Shown here one piece after another: positions 52,997 through 62,333 of a DNA stretch of 64,000 nt; within the stretch, counting starts at the first letter, position 1; every line of letters starts with the position of its first letter. The notes under the pieces are model-generated. The model was not told where the DNA came from. It made no database searches and saw nothing but the letters and a program-made list of their open reading frames with translations. The DNA is from Lachnospiraceae bacterium (lineage in GTDB: Bacteria > Bacillota > Clostridia > Lachnospirales > Lachnospiraceae). The position numbers were made by a program, and so were the translations under genes. The stretch is taken from positions 62,001 to 126,000 of the forward strand of contig JAAWBT010000089.1 of NCBI GenBank assembly GCA_022792835.1. Reading direction: 5' to 3'.

Positions 52997-55900
52997 ATGT
53001 CTCAGAGAAAAGATATCCATAAGGTATTGATCATCGGCTCCGGTCCTATTATCATCGGACAGGCCTGTGAGTTTGATTATTCTGGCACACAGGCGTGTAA
53101 GGCCCTTCGGAAGCTGGGCTATGAGATCGTGCTGGTGAATTCCAATCCGGCTACCATCATGACGGACCCGGAGATTGCGGATGTCACATATATTGAGCCG
53201 CTTAATGTAGATCGGCTGGAACAGATTATTGCAAAGGAGAAGCCGGACGCACTGCTTCCCAATCTGGGAGGCCAGTCAGGTTTAAATCTGTGCTCGGAAC
53301 TTTTTAAGGCCGGTGTGTTGGATAAATACGGGGTGAAGGTGATCGGTGTCCAGGTGGATGCCATTGAGCGGGGCGAAGACAGGATTGAGTTCAAACATGC
53401 CATGGAAAAATTGGGCATCGAGATGGCGAAAAGCGAGGTGGCTTACTCAGTGGATGAGGCCCTTGCCATTGCGGATAAGCTTGGCTATCCTGTGGTGCTC
53501 CGCCCGGCTTATACCATGGGCGGAGCCGGAGGCGGGCTGGTCTATAATGTGGAAGAATTGAAGACTGTCTGTGCCAGAGGTCTGCAGGCCAGCTTGGTGG
53601 GCCAGGTTTTGGTGGAAGAATCCATTCTGGGCTGGGAGGAATTGGAACTGGAGGTGGTCCGTGATTCCAAAAACAATATGATCACGGTCTGCTTTATTGA
53701 GAATATCGATCCTCTTGGCATTCATACGGGAGATTCCTTCTGTGCGGCTCCCATGCTTACCATTTCGGAGGAAGTGCAGAAGCGGCTTCAGGAGAAGTCC
53801 TATAAAATCGTAGAGTCCATTGAGGTTATCGGAGGAACCAACGTCCAGTGGGCCCATGACCCCAAAACGGACAGGGATATTATTATTGAGATCAATCCGA
53901 GAACCTCCCGGTCTTCAGCGCTGGCCTCCAAGGCTACCGGTTTTCCCATTGCCTTTGTGTCGGCCATGTTGGCTTCTGGGCTGACGCTTTCGGATATTCC
54001 CTGCGGGAAATACGGGACCTTGGACAAATACGTTCCGGACGGGGACTATGTGGTGATTAAATTTGCCCGCTGGGCTTTTGAGAAGTTTAAAGGTGTGGAG
54101 GACAGGCTGGGAACCCAGATGCGGGCTGTGGGCGAGGTCATGAGCATCGGAAAAAATTATAAAGAAGCTTTCCAGAAGGCCATCCGCAGTCTGGAGACAG
54201 GACGCTACGGGCTGGGCCACTGCAAGGATTTTGATAAGAAGTCAAAGGGAGAGCTCCTGCGGCTCCTCGCGACACCTTCCAGTGAGCGGTATTTTGTCAT
54301 GTACGAGGCACTGCGAAAAGGTGCGACCACAGAAGAAATCTATGAGCTTACGAAGGTAAAGCATTATTTCATCGAGCAGATGAGGGAGCTTGTGGAGGAG
54401 GAAGAGGAGCTGTTAGCTTTTGGCGGTATGCCTTCTGATGAAGCGCTGATTCAGGCGAAGAAGGACGGATTTTCGGATAAGTATCTGAGCCAGATTTTAG
54501 GCGTAGAGGAGAAGGATATCCGGGAGAAGAGAATCTTACTGGGCCTGGAAGAAAATTGGGAAGGCGTCCATGTGAGCGGGACCAAGGACAGCGCCTACTA
54601 TTATTCCACCTACAATGGAGAGGATAAAAATCCCATTGGGGAGGATAAGCCAAAGGTCATGATTCTGGGGGGAGGCCCCAACCGGATCGGCCAGGGCATT
54701 GAGTTTGACTACTGCTGTGTCCATGCGTCTCTGGCTCTCAAAAAGCTGGGCTTTGAGACCATCATTGTCAACTGCAATCCGGAGACTGTCTCCACAGATT
54801 ATGATACCTCCGATAAATTGTATTTTGAGCCGCTGACTCTGGAGGATGTACTGAGTATTTATAAGAAGGAAAAGCCGGTGGGAGTGATTGCACAGTTCGG
54901 CGGTCAGACCCCTCTTAATCTGGCGGCAGATTTGGAGAAGAACGGTGTGAAAATTCTGGGAACGGCCCCCGCAGTCATTGATCTGGCTGAGGACAGAGAT
55001 CAGTTTCGGGCTATGATGGACAAGCTGGAAATTCCTATGCCGGAATCAGGGATGGCAGTGAATGTGTCAGAGGCGTTGGAGATCGCTGAGAGGATCGGCT
55101 ATCCGGTGATGGTTCGGCCTTCCTACGTGCTGGGAGGACGGGGCATGGAAGTGGTCTATGACGCGGAGAGTATGACAGGCTATATGGAGGCGGCTGTCGG
55201 CGTGACCCCGGACAGGCCTATCCTGATTGACCGGTTTCTGGTTCACGCGATGGAGTGTGAGGCGGATGCCATCAGCGACGGCGCCCATGCCTTTGTGCCC
55301 GCGGTCATGGAGCATATTGAGCTGGCAGGCGTCCATTCCGGCGATTCGGCCTGTATTATTCCCTCCAGGCATCTTTCGGAGGAGAATGTGGCCACCATCA
55401 AAGAGTATACAAGAAGGATCGCGGAGGAGATGCATGTCAGAGGGCTTATGAACATGCAGTATGCCATTGAGAACGGGAAAGTCTATGTGCTGGAGGCCAA
55501 TCCAAGAGCTTCAAGGACAGTGCCTCTTGTATCCAAGGTCTGCAACATCCGCATGGTGCCTCTGGCCATTGACATTGTGACCGGAGAGCTTACTGGACGG
55601 CCTTCGCCGGTGCCGGGGCTTAAGGAACAGCACATTCCCTACTATGGCGTGAAGGAAGCAGTGTTCCCTTTCAATATGTTCCAGGAGGTGGATCCGGTAC
55701 TGGGGCCGGAGATGCGTTCCACGGGAGAGGTTCTTGGACTTTCTGAGTCCTGGGGCGAGGCGTTTTATAAGACGCAGGAGGCGTCTCAGACAAGGCTTCC
55801 TCTGGAGGGAACGGTTCTGATCAGTGTCAGTGACAAGGATAAACCGGAGGCAGTGGAAGTGGCGAAAGAGTTTGCCGCCGCAGGCTTTAAGGTGATTGCC

Positions 55901-56221
55901 TCCAAAAATACCTGTGCCATGCTCAGGGAGAACGGCATGGAGGCAGAGATGATCAATAAGCTGCAGGAAGGGCGTCCTAACATGTATGATCTGATCACCA
56001 ACGGAAAAGTGGACGTGATTGTCAATACTCCGGTGGAGAAGGAGCGGAAGATGGATGACAGCTATCTGCGAAAGGCGGCCATCAAAAAGAAGGTGCCTTA
56101 TGCCACGACCATGGCGGCGGCGAAGGCGATGATCGGTGGAATCCGGTTTGTGAAAGAACACGGAAACGGTCAGGTGAAGTCTCTTCAGGAGCTTCATGGA
56201 AGTGTGAAAGACAAGGAATAA
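52997..56221 (+). CDS. carB: Carbamoyl-phosphate synthase large subunit
   Basis: 1074 residues, full family length. Two ATP-grasp halves (GSGPIIIGQACEFDYSGTQACKAL and GGGPNRIGQGIEFDYCCVHA), carboxyphosphate and carbamate phosphorylation sites (MGGAGGGLVYN; LGGRGMEVVYD), and a C-terminal MGS-like allosteric domain (LISVSDKDKPEAVEVAKEFAAAGFKVIASKNTCAML). It makes carbamoyl phosphate for pyrimidines and arginine with a glutaminase CarA, which is absent from this window. RBS AGGGGG precedes the ATG. Carries its own promoter. Confidence 0.97.
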   Translation: MSQRKDIHKVLIIGSGPIIIGQACEFDYSGTQACKALRKLGYEIVLVNSNPATIMTDPEIADVTYIEPLNVDRLEQIIAKEKPDALLPNLGGQSGLNLCSELFKAGVLDKYGVKVIGVQVDAIERGEDRIEFKHAMEKLGIEMAKSEVAYSVDEALAIADKLGYPVVLRPAYTMGGAGGGLVYNVEELKTVCARGLQASLVGQVLVEESILGWEELELEVVRDSKNNMITVCFIENIDPLGIHTGDSFCAAPMLTISEEVQKRLQEKSYKIVESIEVIGGTNVQWAHDPKTDRDIIIEINPRTSRSSALASKATGFPIAFVSAMLASGLTLSDIPCGKYGTLDKYVPDGDYVVIKFARWAFEKFKGVEDRLGTQMRAVGEVMSIGKNYKEAFQKAIRSLETGRYGLGHCKDFDKKSKGELLRLLATPSSERYFVMYEALRKGATTEEIYELTKVKHYFIEQMRELVEEEEELLAFGGMPSDEALIQAKKDGFSDKYLSQILGVEEKDIREKRILLGLEENWEGVHVSGTKDSAYYYSTYNGEDKNPIGEDKPKVMILGGGPNRIGQGIEFDYCCVHASLALKKLGFETIIVNCNPETVSTDYDTSDKLYFEPLTLEDVLSIYKKEKPVGVIAQFGGQTPLNLAADLEKNGVKILGTAPAVIDLAEDRDQFRAMMDKLEIPMPESGMAVNVSEALEIAERIGYPVMVRPSYVLGGRGMEVVYDAESMTGYMEAAVGVTPDRPILIDRFLVHAMECEADAISDGAHAFVPAVMEHIELAGVHSGDSACIIPSRHLSEENVATIKEYTRRIAEEMHVRGLMNMQYAIENGKVYVLEANPRASRTVPLVSKVCNIRMVPLAIDIVTGELTGRPSPVPGLKEQHIPYYGVKEAVFPFNMFQEVDPVLGPEMRSTGEVLGLSESWGEAFYKTQEASQTRLPLEGTVLISVSDKDKPEAVEVAKEFAAAGFKVIASKNTCAMLRENGMEAEMINKLQEGRPNMYDLITNGKVDVIVNTPVEKERKMDDSYLRKAAIKKKVPYATTMAAAKAMIGGIRFVKEHGNGQVKSLQELHGSVKDKE

Positions 56222-56317
56222 TGCAGATGTCTGGGGGGCCGGGCAGCAGGGGGATTTCTATAGGAAACGGCAAACGTATTTGTCGCTTCCTGATAGAAGG
56301 CTGGCGGTGGAGAAAGT

Positions 56318-56797
56318 ATGAGAATTACGGTTCTGACAGTGGGGAAGATCAAGGAAAAATTTTATACGAAGGCCATAGAGGAGTATGCAAAGCGTCTCTC
56401 CCGGTACTGTAAGCTGGAGATTATTGAGGTGGCAGATGAAAAGACGCCGGACGGCGTCTCGGAGGCTTCTGCCCGGAAGATCAAAGAAAAAGAAGGAGAA
56501 CGGCTGCTCTCCCATGTAAGAGAAAGTATGTATGTCATTGCTCTTGCCATAGAGGGAAAGATGAGAAGCTCCGAAGACCTTTCGGAGCATCTTGCTGCCC
56601 TCTGGCTCTATGGGGACAGCCACATTGTTTTTGTCATCGGCGGCTCTCTGGGACTTTCTGACCCCGTGTTGAAACGGGCAGATGAAAGGCTGAGTTTTTC
56701 TAAAATGACCTTTCCACACCAGCTCATGCGGGTGATTCTCCTGGAGCAGATTTATCGGAGTTTTAAGATCCAGGCGGGAGAACCCTATCACAAGTGA
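56318..56797 (+). CDS. rlmH: 23S rRNA pseudouridine1915 N3-methyltransferase RlmH
   Basis: 159-residue SPOUT methyltransferase: [41 protein letters not shown], the knot segment [19 protein letters not shown] and [23 protein letters not shown] with GEPYHK at the end. All are diagnostic of RlmH. Lies 96 bases after carB and 24 before the pentapeptide gene. Confidence 0.96.
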   Translation: MRITVLTVGKIKEKFYTKAIEEYAKRLSRYCKLEIIEVADEKTPDGVSEASARKIKEKEGERLLSHVRESMYVIALAIEGKMRSSEDLSEHLAALWLYGDSHIVFVIGGSLGLSDPVLKRADERLSFSKMTFPHQLMRVILLEQIYRSFKIQAGEPYHK

Positions 56798-56821
56798 AGC
56801 GCACAAAAAAGGAGACAGACG

Positions 56822-57496
56822 GTGAGCAGTGAAAAAAAGAAAAGCATACTTCCTCCGATTCTCCTGGAGGAATCAGAGCTTATTTTGGAAAAGGAAGAGT
56901 TTCTTTTAAACTGTCAGAGAGAGGAAGAGCGGATTCTGGCAAGGCAGTTTGTGGGGATTGTCTGTGAGGAAGAGGATCTTTCTCATATGATCCTTTCAGG
57001 AGTGAAATTCAAGGGCTGCCGTTTCTGGAATTGTTCTTTTCGGTTTGGAGATTTTCAGGATGTGGTTTTTGAAAACTGTGACCTGTCCGGCTGTGACTTT
57101 GGAGACGGCCATATGGAACGGGTTTCCATTCATTCCTGCAAAGGAGTCGGGGCGAAGTTTACGGGAATGGTTCTAAAAAATCTACTTTTGGCAGAATGCA
57201 ATTTTGACGACGGGAACTTTGACGCTTCCAGACTGGAGCAAGTGCAGGTGGAACGGACGAGAATTCATAATGGTAATCTGACTGGCTGTATCTGCAGGCA
57301 GGTTTCCTGGAGAGAAACAGACTTGAAGAACGCCAGCTTTTTTAAGACATCCCTGCGGGGAATGGATTTTTCAGACAGTGAGATCACAGGAATCGTGGTG
57401 TCTGATGATAACCGTGAGCTTTCCGGTGTGATTGTGGATCTTTATCAAGCGGCAGAGCTGGCGAAAAAGATGGGAATTGTCATAAAGGATGTGTAG
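56822..57496 (+). CDS. Pentapeptide-repeat protein
   Basis: 224 residues with consecutive A(D/N)LxX-type repeats from about residue 60 to 190: LSGVKFKGCRFWNCSFRFGDFQDVVFENCDLSGCDF, then LAECNFDDGNFDASRL and DLKNASFFKTSLRGMDFSDSEI. These fold into a right-handed quadrilateral beta-helix. GTG start with GGAG nine bases upstream. Pentapeptide proteins range from gyrase protection to unknown roles; nothing here indicates gyrase binding. It follows rlmH closely and is probably co-transcribed. Confidence 0.8.
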   Translation: MSSEKKKSILPPILLEESELILEKEEFLLNCQREEERILARQFVGIVCEEEDLSHMILSGVKFKGCRFWNCSFRFGDFQDVVFENCDLSGCDFGDGHMERVSIHSCKGVGAKFTGMVLKNLLLAECNFDDGNFDASRLEQVQVERTRIHNGNLTGCICRQVSWRETDLKNASFFKTSLRGMDFSDSEITGIVVSDDNRELSGVIVDLYQAAELAKKMGIVIKDV

Positions 57497-57535
57497 AGAT
57501 ATGCCGTCTGCACATCCTTTATAGTATTGGCTTCT

Positions 57536-58429
57536 TTATTTCTTTACCCGCCAGGTGCGGTAGCAGAAAATGAAGTAGCCAAGTTTGGAGCCGAACAGCA
57601 GGCTGCAGGGATAGCCCTTCATAAAAGCGGCGCGGAACTCATCCCGCTCGAGGAGGTTGTCTTTTTCAAGAGCCTGTACGGCCTCTCCCTGAAAGAATGT
57701 TCCCATGTGCTCAAAAAGTTTTTCGAAAACCTGCAGAAGAAGTTCGTCTGTCGGTTTATTGGCTGGCATTACAGGAAGCTTCCGTTTTCCGTAAATTTTT
57801 TCGATACCCCGGAGAATCAGTGGTTCTTCCATGCCAAGAAGGAGGCGCAGGCGGATTCTACCTTCGATGTCATAGGTCTGCTGACAGTAAAATCCGCTTC
57901 CGATGTTTTCTCCCTTATAATCTGCGGTGATAAGTTTTACTTCTGTCTGACATACGTCCTGGATGGCCCGGTGAACAGCCCTGGATATGAGGTCAGACTG
58001 TGAGGAACAGTCATAGCCTTTTCTGGCGCCTGATTTTTTTACAATTGCCTGGTCCACTTTCATGATATGCCCCGCCAGCCAACTCTGCATGGTGTCGGTG
58101 AGGTGCTGGATGGCTGAGGAAGAATAACCGGACTGTTCCAGTTCTTTTTTTAAAGAAACAAGGGTTTTGTCCCTGAAATTGTCATGAATCTGTTTGTGCT
58201 GCGCATATCCGCTGTACCGGATGGAACGCATATATGCCTCTTCTTCTGAAAAATGCGTCATGGAATAGGTTTCCAAATATTTAAGCATCTCTTTGCAGGT
58301 ATGCTGAGTTGTCGACGTATCCTGGGAAAGATCGATCATCTTGTGTATGATCCGAAAGAGCTTGGCATGTGCTTTGTCTATAATGTCTACACCAACATTG
58401 AACTTTTCATCCCATACGATCTTTTCCAT
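57536..58429 (-). CDS. Hemerythrin - CheX-like domain protein without receiver
   Basis: 297 residues, paralogue of the first two domains of the protein at 49528. Hemerythrin ligands: His in DKAHAKLF, HxxxE in HFSEEEAYM, HxxxH in HKQIHDNF and HxxxxD in GHIMKVDQ. The second domain ends in CSLLFGSKLGYFIFCYRTW, as in the longer paralogue, and stops where the receiver would start. Convergent with the pentapeptide gene and divergent from ylxM. Function is unknown; a small-molecule (O2/NO) response is inferred from the hemerythrin domain. Confidence 0.8.
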   Translation of the reverse strand: MEKIVWDEKFNVGVDIIDKAHAKLFRIIHKMIDLSQDTSTTQHTCKEMLKYLETYSMTHFSEEEAYMRSIRYSGYAQHKQIHDNFRDKTLVSLKKELEQSGYSSSAIQHLTDTMQSWLAGHIMKVDQAIVKKSGARKGYDCSSQSDLISRAVHRAIQDVCQTEVKLITADYKGENIGSGFYCQQTYDIEGRIRLRLLLGMEEPLILRGIEKIYGKRKLPVMPANKPTDELLLQVFEKLFEHMGTFFQGEAVQALEKDNLLERDEFRAAFMKGYPCSLLFGSKLGYFIFCYRTWRVKK

Positions 58430-58473
58430 ACAAGTCTCCCCCTTTCAATTTGGTATTCATTGTTTCTCTATAT

Positions 58474-58501
58474 ATTATATTATTTTTTTTCTTTTTGTCT
58501 A
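58474..58501 (-). promoter_or_regulatory. Promoter of the second hemerythrin gene
   Basis: On the minus strand TAGACA (58496-58501), 16-bp spacer, TATAAT (58474-58479), 45 bases before the ATG. Confidence 0.6.
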
Positions 58502-58561
58502 CAGCTGTGTGGAAAATGCTGGGAAATTCGACACGAACAAAGGTTTGTAAAGAAAAAATAC

Positions 58562-58590
58562 TTGACAGCCATGTTCTTTTCCTGTATGAT
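58562..58590 (+). promoter_or_regulatory. Promoter of the ylxM-ffh operon
   Basis: TTGACA (58562-58567), 17-bp spacer, TATGAT (58585-58590), 20 bases before the ylxM ATG. Confidence 0.85.
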
Positions 58591-58610
58591 GTACAAGGTG
58601 GTGAAAGACC

Positions 58611-58952
58611 ATGGAAAAGATTGTGGAGCAAACGCTCCTATATGATTTTTATGGAGAGCTCTTAACAGAGCATCAGAAACAGATTTATGAGGACGTGGTA
58701 TTTAATGACCTGTCCTTCAGTGAGGTTGCCGGGGAGCGGGGGATTTCCAGACAGGGGGTCCATGATCTGATGAAGCGGTGCGCCTGTACCCTTCAGGAAT
58801 ATGAGAGAAAGCTTGGTCTGGTGGAGAAGTTCCGAAAGACGCAGGAAAAGGTGAAGGAGATCCACCGGCTGACAAAAGAGTTTCGGCTGACTGAGGATAA
58901 GGAACTGGTCTTTCGGATAGAAGAGCTTTCGGCCGAGATCAGCCGGTTGTAG
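58611..58952 (+). CDS. ylxM: YlxM/p13-family DNA-binding-like protein
   Basis: 113 residues with a sigma-4-like helix-turn-helix: LLTEHQKQIYEDVVFNDLSFSEVAGERGISRQGVHDLMKRC. UPF0122 members sit beside ffh in most Firmicutes and are linked to SRP function, although the role is not well defined. It is 46 bases before ffh and shares the operon promoter. Confidence 0.9.
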   Translation: MEKIVEQTLLYDFYGELLTEHQKQIYEDVVFNDLSFSEVAGERGISRQGVHDLMKRCACTLQEYERKLGLVEKFRKTQEKVKEIHRLTKEFRLTEDKELVFRIEELSAEISRL

Positions 58953-58998
58953 AAGATGACAGCAGGTATCAGGTATTTTCAGGCAGCGGAGGAAAACA

Positions 58999-60336
58999 GT
59001 GGCATTCGAGAGTTTATCAGATAAATTACAGAATGTATTTAAAAAGCTGCGGGGCAAAGGCCGTCTTTCTGAGGCGGATGTGAAGGCTGCTCTCAAGGAA
59101 GTCAAAATGGCACTTCTGGAGGCGGACGTCAATTTTAAAGTGGTGAAGCAGTTCGTAAAGTCCGTGGAAGCCAGGGCTGTGGGCCAGGATGTGTTAAACA
59201 GTCTGACGCCAGGGCAGATGGTCATCAAGATTGTCAACGAGGAAATGGTTTCCCTGATGGGAAGCGAGACCACGGAGCTTAAGCTAAATTCTGGAAGCGG
59301 CATGACTGTGATCATGATGGCAGGTCTCCAGGGCGCAGGCAAGACAACCACTTCGGCGAAAATCGCAGGAAAGCTAAAGGCGAAAGGAAAACGTCCTCTT
59401 CTGGTGGCCTGTGACGTGTACCGGCCTGCAGCGGTGAAGCAGCTCCAGGTAAACGGTGAAAAGCAAGGTGTCCCGGTGTTTTCCATGGGGGATAAGCACA
59501 AGCCGGTCAACATTGCAAAAGCAGCGATAGAGCACGCAGAAAAACAGAATAACAATGTTGTGATCATAGATACAGCCGGACGTCTTCACATTGATGAGGA
59601 TATGATGGCAGAGCTTCAGGAGATCAAGGAGAATGTCCGGATCGACCAGACGGTGCTGGTGGTGGACGCCATGACCGGACAGGATGCGGTCAATGCGGCT
59701 TCTACTTTCAATGACAGAATTGGCATTGACGGAGTGATCGTCACCAAGCTGGACGGCGATACCAGAGGCGGCGCGGCCCTTTCCATCCGGGCAGTGACCG
59801 GAAAGCCTATTCTTTATGTGGGCATGGGTGAGAAGCTTTCCGATCTGGAACAGTTTTATCCGGACCGGATGGCCGGGAGAATCCTTGGCATGGGCGATGT
59901 GCTGACCCTGATCGAGAAAGCAGAAGCCCAGTTCGATGAGGCCCAGGCCAAAAAGATGGAACAGAAGATGAAGAAGGCTGAGTTCGACTTCAACGACTAT
60001 CTGGAGCAGATGGAACAGATCAAAAAGATGGGCGGTATCAGCGATATGCTCAGCATGCTTCCCGGAATCGGAAGCAAGATGAAGAATGTAGATATCGACG
60101 AGAAGGCTCTGGACCGCACCAAATCCATCATTTATTCCATGACGCCCGCAGAGCGCTCTAATCCCGATATCATCAACCCTTCCAGAAAGAAGCGGATTGC
60201 AGCAGGAGCAGGCGTGGACATTGCTGAGGTGAACCGGCTGGTCAAGCAGCATGAGCAGAGCCGGAAAATGATGAAGCAGATGTCCGGCATGATGGGAAAG
60301 GCAGGAAAAAAAGGCAGGTTTAAACTTCCTTTTTAA
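58999..60336 (+). CDS. ffh: Signal recognition particle protein Ffh (SRP54)
   Basis: 445 residues. NG GTPase domain: G1 GLQGAGKTTTSAKIAG, DVYRPAAVKQL, G3 DTAGRLHIDEDMM, G4 TKLDGDTRGGAAL, GMGEKLSDLEQF. C-terminal methionine-rich M domain (MLPGIGSKMKN, NPSRKKRIAAGAG, MMKQMSGMMGKAGKKG) binds the 4.5S/6S RNA and signal peptides. GTG start follows GGAGG. It delivers nascent membrane proteins to FtsY and SecYEG. Confidence 0.97.
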   Translation: MAFESLSDKLQNVFKKLRGKGRLSEADVKAALKEVKMALLEADVNFKVVKQFVKSVEARAVGQDVLNSLTPGQMVIKIVNEEMVSLMGSETTELKLNSGSGMTVIMMAGLQGAGKTTTSAKIAGKLKAKGKRPLLVACDVYRPAAVKQLQVNGEKQGVPVFSMGDKHKPVNIAKAAIEHAEKQNNNVVIIDTAGRLHIDEDMMAELQEIKENVRIDQTVLVVDAMTGQDAVNAASTFNDRIGIDGVIVTKLDGDTRGGAALSIRAVTGKPILYVGMGEKLSDLEQFYPDRMAGRILGMGDVLTLIEKAEAQFDEAQAKKMEQKMKKAEFDFNDYLEQMEQIKKMGGISDMLSMLPGIGSKMKNVDIDEKALDRTKSIIYSMTPAERSNPDIINPSRKKRIAAGAGVDIAEVNRLVKQHEQSRKMMKQMSGMMGKAGKKGRFKLPF

Positions 60337-60373
60337 TATATTGAGAGATTCACTTTAAGGAGGTGAAAGACAG

Positions 60374-60619
60374 ATGGCAGTGAAGATGAGATTAAAGAGA
60401 ATGGGTCAGAAGAAGGCGCCTTTTTATAGAATCGTTGTTGCGGATTCCAGGTCTCCCAGAGATGGCAGATTTATCGAAGAGATCGGCTACTATGACCCGA
60501 CCAAAGATCCCAGTGTGATCAAGGTAAATGAAGAGCTGGCGAAGAAGTGGTTGTCCACCGGCGCGCAGCCCACCGACACAGTTGCAAAGCTTTTAAAGAT
60601 TGCCGGCGTAGAAAAATAA
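60374..60619 (+). CDS. rpsP: 30S ribosomal protein S16
   Basis: 81 residues: [41 protein letters not shown] is the complete S16 signature. AAGGAGGTG precedes the ATG. 37 bases after ffh, in the conserved operon. Confidence 0.98.
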   Translation: MAVKMRLKRMGQKKAPFYRIVVADSRSPRDGRFIEEIGYYDPTKDPSVIKVNEELAKKWLSTGAQPTDTVAKLLKIAGVEK

Positions 60620-60639
60620 TCCTTATTGGAGGTATTGCG

Positions 60640-60867
60640 ATGAAAGAATTAGTTGAAGTAATTGCAAGGGCTCTGGTGGATCATCCGGATTCCGTTTCTG
60701 TGACGGAGAGGGAAGACGGAAACGAAACCGTCCTGGAACTTAACGTGGCTCCTTCCGATATGGGGAAGGTCATCGGGAAGCAGGGCAGAATTGCAAAGGC
60801 GATCCGCAGTGTGGTAAAGGCGGCGGCCTCAAGAGAGGATAAGAAAGCAATTCTGGAAATTCAGTAA
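60640..60867 (+). CDS. khpA: KH-domain RNA-binding protein KhpA
   Basis: 75 residues: MKELVEVIARALVDHPDSV, then the KH GxxG-type loop in DMGKVIGKQGRIAKAIRSVVKAAA. Known as YlqC/KhpA, an RNA chaperone partner of KhpB/Jag. Start 60640 follows GGAGG; the longer frame from 60547 lies inside rpsP. 20 bases after rpsP. Confidence 0.95.
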   Translation: MKELVEVIARALVDHPDSVSVTEREDGNETVLELNVAPSDMGKVIGKQGRIAKAIRSVVKAAASREDKKAILEIQ

Positions 60868-60886
60868 GGGGTTATAAGGGGTGACA

Positions 60887-60915
60887 AAAAGAGGTCCGCG
60901 GGGCGGGCCTCTTTT
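60887..60915 (+). terminator. Terminator-like hairpin between khpA and rimM
   Basis: 13-bp stem with one G-T pair (60887-60899/60903-60915) and a T run at 60912-60915. Probably reduces rather than ends transcription into rimM. Confidence 0.75.
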
Positions 60916-60978
60916 ATGCACACGAGGCAGAAAAGAAACTGCTGCTTGATTTAGAGGAGCAGAAAGGAAACGACAGTT

Positions 60979-61491
60979 ATGGTATCAGAGTTTCGCGTAG
61001 GGGTGATCTCGTCTACTCACGGTATCCGGGGGGAGGTCAAGGTTTTTCCCACCACAGACGATTCGACCCGCTTTCTGGATTTAAAACAGGTGACGCTTGC
61101 CGCAAAGCGGGAGCGACGGATATTGGAGATTGAAAAGGTACGGTTTTTCAAACAGTTTGTGATTGTGAAATTTAAAGGAATTGACAATATCAATGATATT
61201 GAGCAGTATAAGGGAGCAGAGCTTTGGATTGACAGAGAGCAGGCGGTTCCCCTGGAAGAAGGAGAATACTTTATTGCAGACTTGATCGGCCTTGCGGTCA
61301 TGACAGACGAGGGGGAAAGGCTTGGAACCCTGAGGGAAGTTCTACAGACAGGGGCCAATGACGTCTATGAAGTACAGATGGAAAACGGAAAAACGGTTCT
61401 TCTTCCAGTCACCAGAGAGTGCGTGCTGGATGTGGATTTGGAAAAGGGAGAAGTTCTGGTCCATGTGTTGGACGGGCTTCTGGATCTTTGA
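60979..61491 (+). CDS. rimM: 16S rRNA processing protein RimM
   Basis: 170 residues: [31 protein letters not shown] is the N-terminal beta-barrel, and [33 protein letters not shown] is the PRC-barrel that binds S19. [21 protein letters not shown] ends the domain. Helps mature the 30S head. RBS AGAAAGG. Lies directly before trmD. Confidence 0.96.
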   Translation: MVSEFRVGVISSTHGIRGEVKVFPTTDDSTRFLDLKQVTLAAKRERRILEIEKVRFFKQFVIVKFKGIDNINDIEQYKGAELWIDREQAVPLEEGEYFIADLIGLAVMTDEGERLGTLREVLQTGANDVYEVQMENGKTVLLPVTRECVLDVDLEKGEVLVHVLDGLLDL

Positions 61492-61503
61492 CGGAGGACT
61501 TTT

Positions 61504-62244
61504 ATGAAATGTCACATACTGACCCTGTTTCCGGATATGGTCCTCGGCGGCCTTCGCACCAGCATTCTGGGGCGGGCTGAGGAAAAAGGGATTCTTTCCC
61601 TTCATGGAGTCAATATCCGGGATTTTGCAGAAAATAAGCATAACCGGGTGGACGATGCCCCTTACGGCGGCGGAGCCGGGCTGGTGATGCAGCCAGGGCC
61701 TGTTTATAGTGCCTGGAAGTCAGTGGCAGAAACATGCGAGAGACAGCCAAGGGTGATTTATCTGACCCCACAAGGACGGGTGTTCAATCAGAGTATTGCA
61801 AAGGAGCTGGCAAAGGAGGAAGAACTGATCTTTCTTTGCGGCCACTATGAGGGAATTGACGAGCGGGTTCTGGAGCTTGTCGTGACGGATTATCTCTCCA
61901 TTGGGGATTACGTGCTGACCGGGGGGGAGCTTGCGGCCATGGTAGTCATTGACAGTATTGCCAGGCTGGTGCCCGGTGTCCTTCACAACGAGACTTCGGC
62001 TGAGGTGGAAACTTTTTATGATAATCTTTTGGAATATCCTCAGTACACAAGGCCGGAGGAATTCATGGGAAAGAAGGTGCCGCCGGTATTGCTTTCTGGT
62101 CATCATGGAAATGTGGACAAATGGCGGAGAGGGCAGTCTGTCCTGCGGACAGCACGCTCAAGGCCCGATCTTCTGAAAAAGGCAGTTCTCACGGAAGAAG
62201 AAAAAGAACTTCTGAAAACCCTTGATTTTCAGGAGGAAATGTGA
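61504..62244 (+). CDS. trmD: tRNA (guanine37-N1)-methyltransferase TrmD
   Basis: 246 residues, SPOUT family: MKCHILTLFPDMVLGGL, the DDAPYGGGAGLVMQPGPV motif, LCGHYEGIDERVLE and SIGDYVLTGGELAAMVVIDSIARLVPGVL (the trefoil knot). Adds m1G37 to tRNAs to prevent frameshifting. Twelve bases after rimM; GGAGG before the ATG. Confidence 0.97.
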   Translation: MKCHILTLFPDMVLGGLRTSILGRAEEKGILSLHGVNIRDFAENKHNRVDDAPYGGGAGLVMQPGPVYSAWKSVAETCERQPRVIYLTPQGRVFNQSIAKELAKEEELIFLCGHYEGIDERVLELVVTDYLSIGDYVLTGGELAAMVVIDSIARLVPGVLHNETSAEVETFYDNLLEYPQYTRPEEFMGKKVPPVLLSGHHGNVDKWRRGQSVLRTARSRPDLLKKAVLTEEEKELLKTLDFQEEM

Positions 62245-62273
62245 TAGAGTAAAACAGTTGTGAAAGATAAGAG

Positions 62274-62314
62274 ATGGTCCGCTGTTGCCTGGGGCATTAA
62301 GAACATCCAACCAT
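62274..62314 (+). promoter_or_regulatory. Probable L19 autoregulatory leader
   Basis: ATGGT (62274-62278) pairs with ACCAT (62310-62314), TGTT (62283-62286) with AACA (62302-62305), and a GCC/GGC hairpin lies inside. The position before rplS and the nested form resemble the Firmicutes L19 leader. Assignment is from memory of that family. Confidence 0.6.
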
Positions 62315-62333
62315 TCATAAGGAGGTTCAGCAA

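Noticed and set aside
57527-58003. 158-residue plus-strand frame opposite the second hemerythrin gene
   Set aside because: Antisense to a gene whose hemerythrin ligands are intact and which has its own promoter.
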